A DNA stretch of 64,000 nt from Pithys albifrons albifrons. Taxonomy: Eukaryota; Chordata; Aves; Passeriformes; Thamnophilidae. Below, piece by piece: positions 1 through 29,900 of this stretch. Where the stretch lies: NCBI RefSeq assembly GCF_047495875.1, contig NC_092467.1:14349566-14413565 (forward strand), in the 5' to 3' direction. The position numbers and the translations under genes were made by a program. The notes beneath the pieces are model-generated. The model searched no databases, was not told where the DNA came from, and saw only the letters and a program-made list of their open reading frames with translations. The stretch's first letter is position 1, and the number at the start of each line of letters is the position of its first letter.

Positions 1-1594
1 TGCTTAACATTATTTTAATTTGTGAAAAGTACATGTGTGTGACTGATGTTTACAGTATGCTGCTTACTGAGTTTAAGAAGCAAGAACTTGGAATCATCTG
101 TAATTTTTTGTCCATTTTTTGGTATGTCTTCTCTTTTTTTACACATCATGGTCAGCTTTATGTTTAGATGTGTCCTGTGGTGTATTTAAAAAACTTTAAG
201 TGTTCCAGGTTTTTGCGGTGTTAGTTCTTCAAATGTGTGGTTATGTGGAGAAAAGTTGCATACGACTTAAATGGAGCAGGCTAAAGGAAATTTTATTTCA
301 TGATTATAATTCTTTCATCTTACTACATTATAAAGGCTGCTAATTCCCCTTTTGTTGGACTAGATGTGAACTACTAAAGTTCTTTGTGTTTTTTTAATAA
401 TAATGTTTGCATACACATAGATACTTGTAGTTCATATTGGTTAAAATTTAAATTATTTGCCATGGTGCCTGTAACTATAAAGAACTACTTAATTCACAGA
501 TAAAAATGGTAATACAAATAAAATACTTCTAACTTACTGAACAGGACTTCTTCCCTAAAGGGAGTAAAGGTGCACCAGTGTTGGGATTGTGGTCTGTGAC
601 ACAAATCAGGGGGCACGGGGTCCTGCCTTGGCAGTGGGGGTGGTTCTCTGGTGCTTATGCAACCACCGTGTGAGGACATTGGGAGCCAGCCTAATGGGCT
701 CAGTGTGCAAACAGTCAGTGAATTGATTACAGTGATGGCCATTATCAGAGCCTTTCACTCATTAGGATGTTTTGATGAGCTGAGAGCTAAAAGCACAAGC
801 TTAATAATGCAGTTGAACTGAGTGCCATGTCCTTAAAAGTCATGCTGAGAATAACTACATTGCCAAATGAGGAATGAGCAGTCTTCAATTAAAAAAAGAA
901 AAGAAGGCACTTTTGAAGTACAGTTCATATTGTGTGTTTCCAAAGAAGCTTTCATTTTAGCACTGACAGAATTTGAAGAGCCTTTTCAAAGTTTTCATTT
1001 AAAAGTGAGCAAGAAATACAAAATGTCAACAGCAAAAGTTTTTAGAATTTAGGGGTTTTATTTGATTTATACTTCTGTGATTACTGGCTCATCAGAGCTT
1101 ATGCCAGTATGTAAATTTCAGTTTCTACAGGGAAAGAATAATTGGTTTTGTAAGCTAATTGGTTTATCATTTGTTTTCTGTGATTTGGGTTTTTTAGCCA
1201 GTGCCTTTTTTCAGAGGCAGAAGTGCCAGAGCAGCATTTTTCTACAGTCTTTGATTAAACATAGAAAAATTTTGGTGTTTGTCAGTGTTGTCATTAACAG
1301 GTACCCTAAAACACTGAACCTTTAAAGAATAAGTATCTTAGATAAAGGATCTTTCTGCTTTTGTTGGAAAACTTGCACAAATTTTGTTTCCATTTAATTT
1401 CATTAAGCAATTCCTGAGAAGCAGCTAATGGTTAGTTTGTCCTATGTAGGTGGGCTAGCTAATTACATTTGAAGTGTTTTATTTTAATGCAACAAGGACA
1501 TAGTAAAAAGTAAAATAGAATCTTGAGGAGTTTTTTAACCTTGTTTATACAGATATTAAAGTGCTTTCCTCTTTCTCTTCTGAAATTTTTGTAG
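1..1594 (+). other. CDC14A: CDC14A intron (3' part)
   Basis: This is AT-rich sequence upstream of the first CDC14A exon seen. It ends in a pyrimidine-rich tract and a TAG acceptor at 1592-1594. I see no exon, RNA gene or repeat in it. Short open frames here match nothing I know. The exons coding the first roughly 170 residues must lie before the window. Confidence 0.7.
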
Positions 1595-19601
<18,007 letters not shown>

Positions 19602-21360
19602 AGCCTTGCTGCTTTGGTGAAACCTGCTGAGCTCTTCAAGTTATTATTCTTTATGAAGGAGAACTGAAAAAAGAAGCTGCTCATTAAGAGGAGGAATCTT
19701 CAATACAAGATGTATTCAAACCTTAACACCAAGAGAAGGCTTCTTAACAGGAGAAATTTCTTGTTAATGACTACTGCAGATGCACTGATGTTGAATTTAT
19801 GGAATTTACTACTCCATGATATATACAAATTTAAATTTTTTATGTTGAGACAGGTTGAATATATTTCTAATGAGTTTCATTATGACATTTATTAACTTGT
19901 GTACAGTGTTAAAATATGTATGAAGAGAATATTTTGGTACATAAAAATTATGTAAAGATTAGAATATATTTTAATTTAGTGTGTACTTTGCTACAAAAAT
20001 GTGTATTTTAAAGAATTTGTACATGTTTATCAAAGATACAAAATTTTTTTATGAACAAGATGTTTTTCTTGTTTTATGGGTCCATCATTGCTTAAAGCAT
20101 AATGTAATTACTCTTTTACTAATTAGTCTTCTGGTAACTTGATGGAAGTCTTAACTAGTGAAAGGCTAGTTAGGACAGTATAAACTAAAAGCACTCAATA
20201 CATAGTCTGCTTTCCACTTTCAGCTGCTAATGTTTCTTAAGGAAACACTATGAAAGAAAAATAAAGGGAAAATATATTTGTTGAGATGTGATGTAATTAC
20301 ATCTTTCCCTGCAAACAGTAATTTATGTGATGTTTCAATTGTACAATTAACACTTTCTTTCTATTTGTCTTAAAGGAATGTTTTGGTTTTGATGTAGAAT
20401 GTTAAATTATGCTATGCAATATTTAGTGCAAAAATGCAAGCAGCCCAAACTGAAGTTGGTAAGAATGTATCTGTACATTCAACAGCGCTGCACATTTGTG
20501 TGGTTTAACCTACACTTGGCAGTGTGTGTACAATTTCCTTAGTAACACATACTAAATGTTGGAGGTATATTAGTTTTTCATTTATCACTTGGATGCTTCA
20601 TGCACCTTTACATTTCTTGTTAAACATGTCGCTAAGGTAACCCCTTGTATCATGGAATATTTCTGTCAGTAATGAAGATGCTCTGTAATACATAGTTTAA
20701 TTAGATGTCACTATCAACGAGACTTAGAATGAGTGTTACAGTGAGGTCGTAGAGATCAGGTGTAAAATTTCTGGAACTCCACAAGGGCTACTAAGGAAAA
20801 GAATATAAACAGCTGAGATTATTTGATTTGCCACTAATTTAGAAGACAAAAACAAAACAGATTTGTTACCTATTAGCTTTTACAATATCTACAGAAACTT
20901 GAAAATAAAACTCTGTTGTATTGTCAGTCTTCGTTCCTGAAGACCTGTGAATGCCTTGCATTTGCTTTACAACTGAAGTCAAGATAAAGTGCTACATCAT
21001 TTTTTAAAAATATCAGACCCTAAATTGCTATAGCAAGTTGTACTGAAGGTGTTAATAAGCAATATTGAGAGCAGCTATAAAAATAATTGAATAAAATTTA
21101 CTGTACCTTTTTTGCAACTGTGTATATATAACATATACACACACAAAGTAGCATATATGTGTGTGCATATATATACAATATACTGTATATAAATTATAGA
21201 CTAATGGTAAGGTAATTCTACCTCTTATAAAGAATTTTCTCATGTACTTTATTATAAATAGTTTTCCTTAATAAAATATTGATTAATTTTGAAATGTAGA
21301 TACCTATATATGCGCATACAGCTAATTGATAATAAAATGCCTATATGTCAGTTTCCTTGT
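19602..21360 (+). other. CDC14A: CDC14A 3' untranslated region with poly(A) signals
   Basis: AT-rich sequence follows the stop codon. AATAAA occurs at 20260-20265, 20903-20908 and 21331-21336. The second and third are followed by GT/T-rich DNA (from 20912 and from 21350), as at cleavage sites. Which one is used cannot be told from sequence. The far end is approximate. Confidence 0.5.
21110..21195 (+). repeat. Alternating TA/CA/TG low-complexity tract
   Basis: An imperfect mix of TATATA, ACACAC and TGTGTG runs. It is an alternating purine-pyrimidine stretch in the CDC14A 3' UTR or flank. Confidence 0.7.
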
Positions 21361-23960
21361 TTCTTGTTTTTTTCTTACTTAGATCTGTTGCTAAACTAGT
21401 GTGGTTTGATCTCTAATTGAAGATAGCCCTTAAAAATCACCTTTGTTCTTCTAAAGCATGTAATACATTTATAAGTAGGATGATGTTTCAAAATGATATT
21501 AGCGTGATAAGGATCTTTTTTGACCAGTCTCTCTTAACTAACCTTGTTGTATTTGCTTTGCATAATGTCAGGTATTTAATCAACATGTTGATATGATGAT
21601 ATAGGAGTTACACTTCAAAATACCATCATGTAAATGTTGTGTCTGAATTGAGAAAACCCTCGTGGGTGAGGAGTCTTGTTGGAGGTGTAACATGCCTTGT
21701 CTCTTTTGAACGTGCAACAGCTTTCTTAGTCCCACCAACAGCAGGGTCTTTGTCCCTAAGAATCTAAACTATTATGATTTCATTTAGCTTTTTGTCCTCC
21801 CTTCAGTTAAAAACTGGTCACAAATGGTTCTAACATTGTTTAACTCTGTTGCTGATTTTCAGCAAATTTATTGCATTGCATGATTATTTATCTACAGTAC
21901 TTAATATTCTTGTCAGAAAAGTATCTCCTGCAATAGGAAAAAGTATCTCCTGTGGACAGTATGTGACCTACACAGCCACTCCAAAGAAATAGTAAAGCCA
22001 GGAACAGAGCAGATGCTTTAGAAGTTGCCCAAATTCTAGTGACAGTCTAATCTAAGAGCACAATGAAAGGCTCCTGCCACTGCATCCAGATGAATAATGG
22101 ATGGTGATCTGAAATTGTAAATATAAAGGGAAACCAGCTAATTAAAAAGTTTCTAGTACATAGGAATCAACTTTTCCCTTGGCCTTTTTCTAGACTTCTA
22201 TTGATTTATTATATGAAATAGGAATGTCACCTAATGTTTGACCTTTTTTGGTTGTTAAAAATAAATGATAAATAAGTATTCTCTAACAATCAGTTTCTTA
22301 GCAACAACAAAAAAAATAGGGACAGTGTAAGGTCAGGGAGGTCTTTAGAACCACGTAGCTTTTAAGAAGTATCCTGAAACTTATTTTATATCCTCTATTC
22401 ACCTATCCTTGAACTTTACCATTTCTGTTCCTTCATATATAAATACATCTTGCTCTGGGAGAACAAGCTGTAGCACATGAAATCTTTAAAGACATGAATG
22501 GATGGATTAAATAAATCTAAAGGTCTCTATAGAGCCTATGCTACTGTGGCTAACATCTTATGAAACTGTTCATCATGTCTTTATAAAAGTATGCTTTATG
22601 AAGCTTTTTGGCTAGGGAGGTATTTCTTGTTACAAATTCAGAGAATATCTTTCAATTATAGTACTGCAGAAAGAGGAGGATTTTAGTTTCTATAATAACT
22701 GTTCTTTACTGACAGCTAAACAATGGAAGGCCTCAAAAGGTTTGACACTTGATTAGATCTACATTGTAAAGTGCAGCAGGCAAAAAATATGGTAATTAAG
22801 GGCCTGATCAAGTAAATCACTCAGGTATGTCTTTAACCTTAAGCACATGAGGAATCTAATTAAAAGAGAACATGGATATTCGTGTTTGTAACAAATCCAC
22901 CTTTGGATCAACAGTTCTGGCAATTACAACCATGAACCTTTCTGCCAAGTAAGAGATGTGCTGTATTGCAACAAAATAATCCATTAACCCACACAAACTA
23001 ACTTTGTTAACTTAAAATATATATATATATATTATACCTACTTCCTAATATATTATTTTGGGATTGTCATTTGTTAACATCAGGAATTAAGACTATCTAA
23101 AAGTGCCTTACAAAGGTACCTTTGGTTAATGTACAGATCCTGCCTTATGAGCTGAGATTGCTTGCTTATGTAGCCTACATATATAACCTACCTGTGAAAG
23201 CAACTTTTCTCCTAAACTCATCACAAAGTTAATTAGAAGTCGTTTTCTGGAAGCCTTTTGAGAGGAAATAGTTTCTTTACTGAGTTTCTTATTCTTCTCC
23301 AAGGGTAGTAGAGTTGCTGGTAGAATTCCACTAGTAATTATTACCCATTTGGGAAAGGACTGTTAATCCCTACATTTGATCAGTTTTTAGTCCACCTGAG
23401 AACCTGCCATTCATCTCTGCAACTAGTTTTGGTGTGAAACCCTTTCAAATGCTACACTGATTCTATGTTACCTGGGTACTTACCAATACCAGTGTTCAGC
23501 AGGTTGGCAATGCAGGATTTCCTGGGGGCTGAGACAGACTGAGGTTGATAAAGAAATGTAAAATGTTTAGATTTAGAGCCACCTTCATCAGATAAAAAGT
23601 ACTGCCTTACCAAGGTTTGGTCTATCCATTGTGTTTGAAAGATTTAATTTGGAAAGTAAATTGCTGTTATAGAGAAGTGCTAAAATTAACTAAGCTTGCA
23701 GAAGCATAGTGAGCTTTCTCTTAACAAAAATAAGGTCAGAAAAAATCAGTTTGAGTATTTAGCAGAGGAGTTTCTACAGTAAATAGATGATATTTCAGAC
23801 AGAAGTGACTGGTACTGGTTTGAAACCTTGATTCAAATAAAAGTTGTGTAAAGCGGTTAGAACCAGAAAACTGGTGAGGCAAGGAAAAAAAGAGTCAGAC
23901 TGTGTAGTTGGAGTATTTCTGGAGCATGATAGGGTTGGGCTTTTCTTTTTTTTTCCTTCT
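21361..23960 (+). other. Intergenic, CDC14A to GPR88
   Basis: About 2.6 kb of AT-rich DNA. The only clear structure is an (AT)n run at 23017-23033. Two copies of AAAGTATCTCCTG lie close together at about 21918-21950. No gene or transposon was recognised. Confidence 0.6.
23017..23033 (+). repeat. (AT)n microsatellite
   Basis: About eight AT units. Confidence 0.85.
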
Positions 23961-24436
23961 TGATTTAACAAGTTGAAAATCTGTTGAATAATTCATGAAG
24001 AGTGGAAGGGCTGAATCTTCCTGGAATGATATACAGTGTACGTACTGTGGCACAGGAGAAACTGCAAAGCTTTGTATCAGTTGCTGCCGTTTCTGCTGCG
24101 GATTCCAAGGTGCTGCTGCTTTTGGTATTTTCACAGCTATAGAAGCCTCACTCGTGCTCTGGTCTGCCAACAGCCATTTGCCTCCCTATGGACCCACCTT
24201 CACTAGCTACAGTCTCTGGAATCTGTTGCTACCTACCTGCCTTGGGCACTGCTGTTCTCTGGATCGTTACTGCAACTGTTCTCTGCACCTTGCAGCTTCT
24301 GTCACTGAAACCTGCCTTAGAGCCCCTCAGCTGCACATCCTCCTGTGTGCTTGGTGAGGATCCTGCAGCACAACTTCCCACCCAGACAAGGATGGGATTT
24401 AGAGGGGAAAGTCAAAACTGAGCTGCATTCAGCGAG
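23961..24436 (+). other. GPR88: GPR88 upstream region / likely 5' UTR
   Basis: Composition becomes more GC-rich towards the coding exon. I could not fix a promoter, a TATA box or a splice acceptor for a non-coding first exon. An in-frame TGA at 24419-24421 closes the frame just before the GPR88 start. Open frames here match nothing known. Confidence 0.4.
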
Positions 24437-25498
24437 ATGCCCAACGCCTCTTCCTGGAGTGCTAGCTCGCCTCTGCTGCTGCTCTGGGAGGACTCCGGGA
24501 CTCGCATCTTTCTGTCGCTGCTCTACGCGGTCTTGGCTATCTCAGGGACTTTATCCAATGTGATGGTCATCTATTTAGTCTTCTCCTTCAAGAAGCTGCA
24601 GACAACCAGCAATGCCTTCATCGTGAATGGCTGTGCGGCGGACCTAAGCGTGTGTGCCCTGTGGATGCCCCAGGAGGCCGTGCTGGGGCTGCTGCCTCCC
24701 AATTCCTCCTCCCTTCGCTCGGCGGAGTACCGGCTGCTCCGAGGGGGGCTCCTGGGCCTCGGCCTCACCGTCTCCCTGGCCTCGCACCTGCTGGTGGCCT
24801 TCAACAGGTACGTGCTCATCACCAAGCTGCCCAGCGTGTACCAGGCCCTCTACCAGCGGAAACATACGGGCTGCATGATCGGGCTGTCCTGGGCCCTCGC
24901 CCTGCTGCCGGTGCCGCTGCTGCCCGGGCTCTGGACCGTGGGCTCTGCCCAGTCGGACGGCAGCTCTCGCTACACCGCCCTGCTCCTCGCCCTGGCCGTG
25001 CTGGGCCAGACCGCGCTGCTGCTCCACTGCTACCTCGGCATCGTGAGGCGGGTGCGGGGCAGCGCCAAGCGGGTCAGCGTCCTCAACTTCCACCTGCTGC
25101 ACCAGCTGCCCTTCCCCGCCGCGCCGCCGCCGCCCCGCCGCGCCCAGCGCCGCCTCAGCAGCGTCTCGGTGCTGCTGCTGTGCTGCGTGTTCCTGCTGGG
25201 CACCCAGCCGCTGGTGTGGGTGAGCCTCCTGGGCTTCTTCCTGCGCCCGGCGCCGCCGGCGCTGCAGGCCGCCAGCTGGCTGCTGCTCTGCTCGCTCTCG
25301 GCGCTCAACCCGCTGCTCTACACGTGGCGCAGCGAGGAGTTCCGCCGGGCCGCGCGCTCCGTGCTGCCCCGCGCCGAGGGCTCTGCGGCCGCCCCGCGCC
25401 CCGGCACCGCCCCGCCCTGCCCGCAGCTGCCGCGGCGCCGGGGCACGGCCGCGGGAACGGCCGCGGGAACCGGGAGCGCCGCGGCCGTGCCGCGCTGA
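24437..25498 (+). CDS. GPR88: GPR88, orphan G-protein-coupled receptor
   Basis: A single coding exon of 353 residues for the orphan class A receptor of striatal neurons, which couples to Gi/o and dampens other receptors. Identity rests on near-exact runs shared with human GPR88: SFKKLQTTSNAFIVNGCAAD, LSVCALWMPQEAVLGLLP, LLRGGLLGLGLTVSL, ALLLHCYLGIVRRVR and KRVSVLNFHLLHQLP. Seven hydrophobic helices lie at about 25-48, 58-86, 101-122, 145-166, 178-203, 242-267 and 275-296. The DRY site reads NRY (123-125), as in human (LNRY). NPLLY (291-295) is the helix-7 NPxxY motif. Possible N-glycosylation sites are Asn3 and Asn89. The start is the first ATG after an in-frame TGA 15 bases upstream. It is shorter than human (about 384) because the third intracellular loop lacks the long Ala/Pro/Gly insert. 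The extreme C-terminus does not resemble the human end. Confidence 0.96.
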   Translation: MPNASSWSASSPLLLLWEDSGTRIFLSLLYAVLAISGTLSNVMVIYLVFSFKKLQTTSNAFIVNGCAADLSVCALWMPQEAVLGLLPPNSSSLRSAEYRLLRGGLLGLGLTVSLASHLLVAFNRYVLITKLPSVYQALYQRKHTGCMIGLSWALALLPVPLLPGLWTVGSAQSDGSSRYTALLLALAVLGQTALLLHCYLGIVRRVRGSAKRVSVLNFHLLHQLPFPAAPPPPRRAQRRLSSVSVLLLCCVFLLGTQPLVWVSLLGFFLRPAPPALQAASWLLLCSLSALNPLLYTWRSEEFRRAARSVLPRAEGSAAAPRPGTAPPCPQLPRRRGTAAGTAAGTGSAAAVPR

Positions 25499-25790
25499 GG
25501 GGCCGCGGGCAGCGCGGAGGGCGGAACGGGCCTGAGGCCGCCCGGGCCCCGCCACGCCAGCGGGGCTTCCCTTGCTTGTGGTCCTCCTGTCGCTCCCCGC
25601 CGACCCCGCGCCCCTCTCCCCTCCCGCCGCACGGACAGGCAGCTGCGGACTCCGGCCGCTCCCCGAGGCACCGGCACGGACATGGCACAGGACGGCCCGG
25701 CCGCCCCTCAGCCCCGCGGCCCGCCCCAGAGCCGGCCCGGGCTCCGGCCACGGCGGTGGAGCGCGGAATCTGGGACAAGCGGTAAATATG
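24640..25790 (+). promoter_or_regulatory. GPR88: CpG island over the GPR88 coding exon
   Basis: CG dinucleotides are dense from about 24640 to 25790, against AT-rich, CG-poor flanks. The island covers most of the coding region and the start of the 3' UTR rather than an obvious promoter. The high GC content also keeps several other frames open on both strands. Confidence 0.75.
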
Positions 25791-26955
25791 GCAACGCACG
25801 TAACTGTTGTTATGCTCTGAAGATTTCAGTATGAGACAGGCACCTAGACAGCTTTTTCTCAGACGTACTGCAAGTTTGTTTTATAAAATCGATGTAATTC
25901 AGCATTTGAAGTAGTTCTTTGAAGTGAGCTCCCTGAACACAAGGTTCGGCTGTGAAGAACTGGCAGGTGCCTCAATACACACACACACACACACACACAC
26001 CCCAGGAGCTGCTTCCTTTCCCCAGGGTTCCCTAACCTCTGTACTCCATACAAGACCCTCCTTCAACTTTCCCGCAAACTTCTGGATGATGCTGTCTGTG
26101 GGAACTGTTTGAAGGGAAAACCCATGTACTTTTGTGGTGATCTGGTTTGGATATTTCGTTTTGGAAACTTTAAGGCCTCTTAATTCACTTCATAAAATGC
26201 ACTGCAATATGGAAACCAGTGTTGTCCATCTAACCTTGCCACCTCTTCAATTACCAGTTTGTTGTGTTTCTCTTAAATACATTACAGCTGAAGTGCGATT
26301 TCACAGCCTCTGCTGTGGCGAATTCCATGTGGCATTTGTAAGGAGGCAGCTCCTCACTCTGAAACTGCAGTGGTGAGTGCCAAAACCCCATTCCTCATAG
26401 GAATGTTCTTCAAAGCCTTGTGTTCCTTCTCTGTTGCTTCACCGCCTCCTTCCTCTTTTCCAACAGTTGCTGTTGTTCTCATGGTGATGATACTTAGTTC
26501 TCTGCATTTTGGCACAAAAGACTGGAAAGAAGGTACTTGTTTTCTGAATCTGTGGGCATGCACAAGTAGTATCACCTCAATTGTTCTGTCTTGAGAAGAA
26601 GACTGGGCACGTGGGAACATAGTGAAGTTTGTCACAAGAGTTTGTCGCATTGGGTGACAGGTTAACACAAACTTAGCAGCTGCTATGAGGATATTTGAAT
26701 GATGGGACAATAACAAAGAAAATACGTCTAAGATAAAAGGCCCTCTGGCCATATTTTATAATGCACTTTATACTTTGCTTACTTTACCTGATGACATTTG
26801 AGTTTCCACTGAGATTGCTCTACGAGAAAGGGAAGTGTTTCTTTTTTTTCCCCAAGTCTAAGACCTGTTAGCTGCCTGTGTTACGATAGTGCATCTAAAA
26901 TCTCCGTACCTTTATTTCATTTTGCTAAATAAAAAATCTTCATCATCACAGAAAA
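25499..26955 (+). other. GPR88: GPR88 3' untranslated region (extent uncertain)
   Basis: GC-rich for 300 bases after the stop, then AT-rich with a CA repeat. The first good AATAAA is at 26928-26933, which would give a 3' UTR of about 1.45 kb. The transcript could run further. Confidence 0.4.
25977..26001 (+). repeat. (CA)n microsatellite
   Basis: About twelve AC units in the GPR88 3' flank. Confidence 0.9.
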
Positions 26956-29900
26956 AATTCTTATTGAGGTCGGGATTTGACAAAGACAATGAACAAAGGC
27001 CTGAAAAAGAAAAACTAAAATACTTTTCTTGACATCTTGAAAACTTCTCAACATCTTGAAAACACCTTTAGCCACTTTCAAGGACCTGTGGGAAAGTAAG
27101 AGAAGTTTCCCAGAGTTTGAAGCTTACAGAGAGCTGCTTCCTCTGTCTTGAAGACAGTGTTCCTCTGAACACACATGGCATCAGAAGGATGGGGAGGGCT
27201 GGCAAGGAAACATGAACATACAAGATATGCAAGGTTCATTTTATCAACACTGTGCACATATCTTGGAAAGCGAAGGAGCCACAATATCCTTGTTGTAGTC
27301 TTTCATCCAAATCACAGCAGCTGTGCTTCAGCTAACTTTGTGTAGCAAATGGAGAAGGAAAACTCTTTCAACCACACCTATACCAATACTGGAAAATATT
27401 CTGGTTCACTTCCAAAATAAAGCTAAACCAAGGGCCACCCAAGACTAAGACCCTGTTCAACTATAAAATAATGCTTAGGCTGGAACCACAGAGGAGGATA
27501 CTCATTACCACTTCCCATCATGGCTGAAGGATTGAAGACACTTGGTAAAACTCAATAGTGAACCTAAAGGCAGAAAAAGAAATCAAACTTTAAAATAAAA
27601 AATTACAGAACTCTTCCCCCTCATTTTTGACTATGGAACACATTAGTCTAGAATTAAAGCAATAACCTGTTTCAGAATTCAATGTCCAAACCACCAGATA
27701 ACTGGACCTTCTGGGTTTATTCCCTTGTAAAATTGCATGCAAATTAAATCTGAAATGCCTATATTTTGTATAGACTACATTTTAAATGCAAACATATATA
27801 AAAATACTATGATGTAAAAAACTCCAGACAGCTATCCTTATGCTATGCATCAATTCCAGAGAACAACTGGAAATCTCTTGGAAAGTTTGATGTAATTACA
27901 TCTGACTGTAAATCTTTAACTGTTTTATTATACTCAGGTGACCTAAATAGTATTACTCAGAAAAGAATTTTAATTTAAAGTCATTAAGAAGGACTATTTG
28001 TCTCAAGGTCAGTTTCTCTGAGAAATTACTGTTCAGCAAAGTTCTGTATGCCTTGTTCTACAGCCATAATATTTGTATTTCCACATTGTAAATACTCCAT
28101 GGTAAATTGCAGTGGAAGCTCGGCTTAGCTCAAGTTCTCTTGGCTCTGTGGTGCTGATCTAATTATCACTTTCTGTCATCTATGCTTTACTTTGCAGCTG
28201 ATTCATGTATGTCCACTTCTAGTTTAATGGTGACTTTTCTTCAATGTGAATTTGTGTCATGCTCAAACAACTAATTTACAGACACAAGGGATATGTTTCC
28301 AATTGTCCTTTCAAATGTCTCAACCAACCAATCTTTCAAGAGGTGTAAATGAAGACGGTGGGACATCCTGCCAGCCACTTAAATGAGGATTGCTTGAACA
28401 AAGCTGCTCCTTTGCTCTGTTGTTGTGCCAAGCCAAGTTGTCTGAGCATGGCCTGAAGCTGCCCTTCCTGGAATGGCTGGTGTTCACATATATTACCTTG
28501 CTTCACATAGATTAGATGGAAGGTGTGATCTCATTAAAGCACTGAACTTACTATACAGTCCTGCAGATCAGCCATGTTGTTCGTGTGCAGTAGGTGCCTA
28601 TTATTCCTTTGCTATTTTCTCAGGGGTTCTGGAAACAAGAGCAGGTATGGGTTAGTAATAGGCTGGATGAATTGTGTCCAGTTATACTGATGTGCTTGAA
28701 AACAGGCATTTTGTGTGTTATGACCCAAGTAAATCTGCCACTCAGTTTGTGGATTGCCCATGCAGAAATACATGTGGGGCCTGCTTCTTAAAGGTAAAAT
28801 CGTGATGCTTTAAAATAACACCCTGAGGCAGAAATATGGTTATTTGTGAAAATTGCTTGCAGAGGGTGTTCCTGAAGTTATGGCTTGGATTAAATCTTTT
28901 GAAGTTACCCTTAATTTAAGGTAGTTATAAAAAGCCACAGAGCTGCTTTGTAGAATTAGGTAGCTACAACAATATGAGCCTCCACCAAAACTGGGCAATC
29001 ATTGCCCTACACAAAGGTGGGTAAAATAGTACAGGCAGCAAAGTGGAGCTGGGAAAATATGTCAAGAAAAGATGAAGACAGCAGGACAGAGGCATAAATG
29101 GTGTGATCTTGAGAACACAGAAGAAGTCTGAAATCCCAAAGAGGCCTGGGATTATGATGAAATTAACCATCTCAAGTTATTTGATTCTTTATATATGTGA
29201 GGAAACAGAATTATATGCTTTTCATAATAAATAAAAACATGAACTTGTATTCTCATTTTCTTCTTTTAACTAAGTATTCCATACACCAGCAAATTTTGTT
29301 TAAACTCTGAAATAAAAACAGACTAAAGGTATGAATTGCATCAGCATTCTTGTGGAGACTGCATTGAACCACATTACTGGACTGACAAGCAGAGATAACA
29401 TTTGAGCTCACCTCCAGATTCAGTCAGCCAGAAGCACACTGTGAACCCTTTTTTTCTACCGAGTTGATGCTATTTTTAAAAAAACCCACATACAGATTAT
29501 TTTCAAATGAAGACATTTAAGTGTACCGTTTCATTAAAGAAAAAAGTGACAACATATACTTTAGCTTTCTATTTCATCTTAAATCACATAACTAGATTAT
29601 TGCAGTATTCTTTAAATTCAGAAGTCCCTTTCTCAAATGGCAGCGAAAATAGCTTTTCTCGTGACTGTTTAACTTCTAAGAAAGCTACTTTTTTTTGCTC
29701 TTTTGTGTCAGTCCTTCCCATGCGCTGTCATCATTCTATCAGAGTAACAGTCTATTTTCTTTCCTTCTTTTTGCCTTTTCTCAGTATTTTCTGTAATTTC
29801 CTTCACTAAGGGAACAGTACTTGATCTTGCTGATCAGGACACAACTGATTATGCGGTGTAAGTTTTGGGTGACAACTGTAAACTAAGACTAAAGAATGGA

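Noticed and set aside
21915..21955. Short tandem copies such as AAAGTATCTCCTG, and similar doublets at 27038-27062 and 47320-47352
   Set aside because: These are small local duplications common in neutral DNA, with no sign of function.
24644..25785. Long open frames overlapping GPR88 (377 codons in another + frame, 303 codons on the minus strand)
   Set aside because: They are shadows of a GC-rich coding exon where stop codons are rare. Their products are Ala/Gly/Pro/Arg-rich with no family likeness, while the GPR88 frame matches the receptor throughout.
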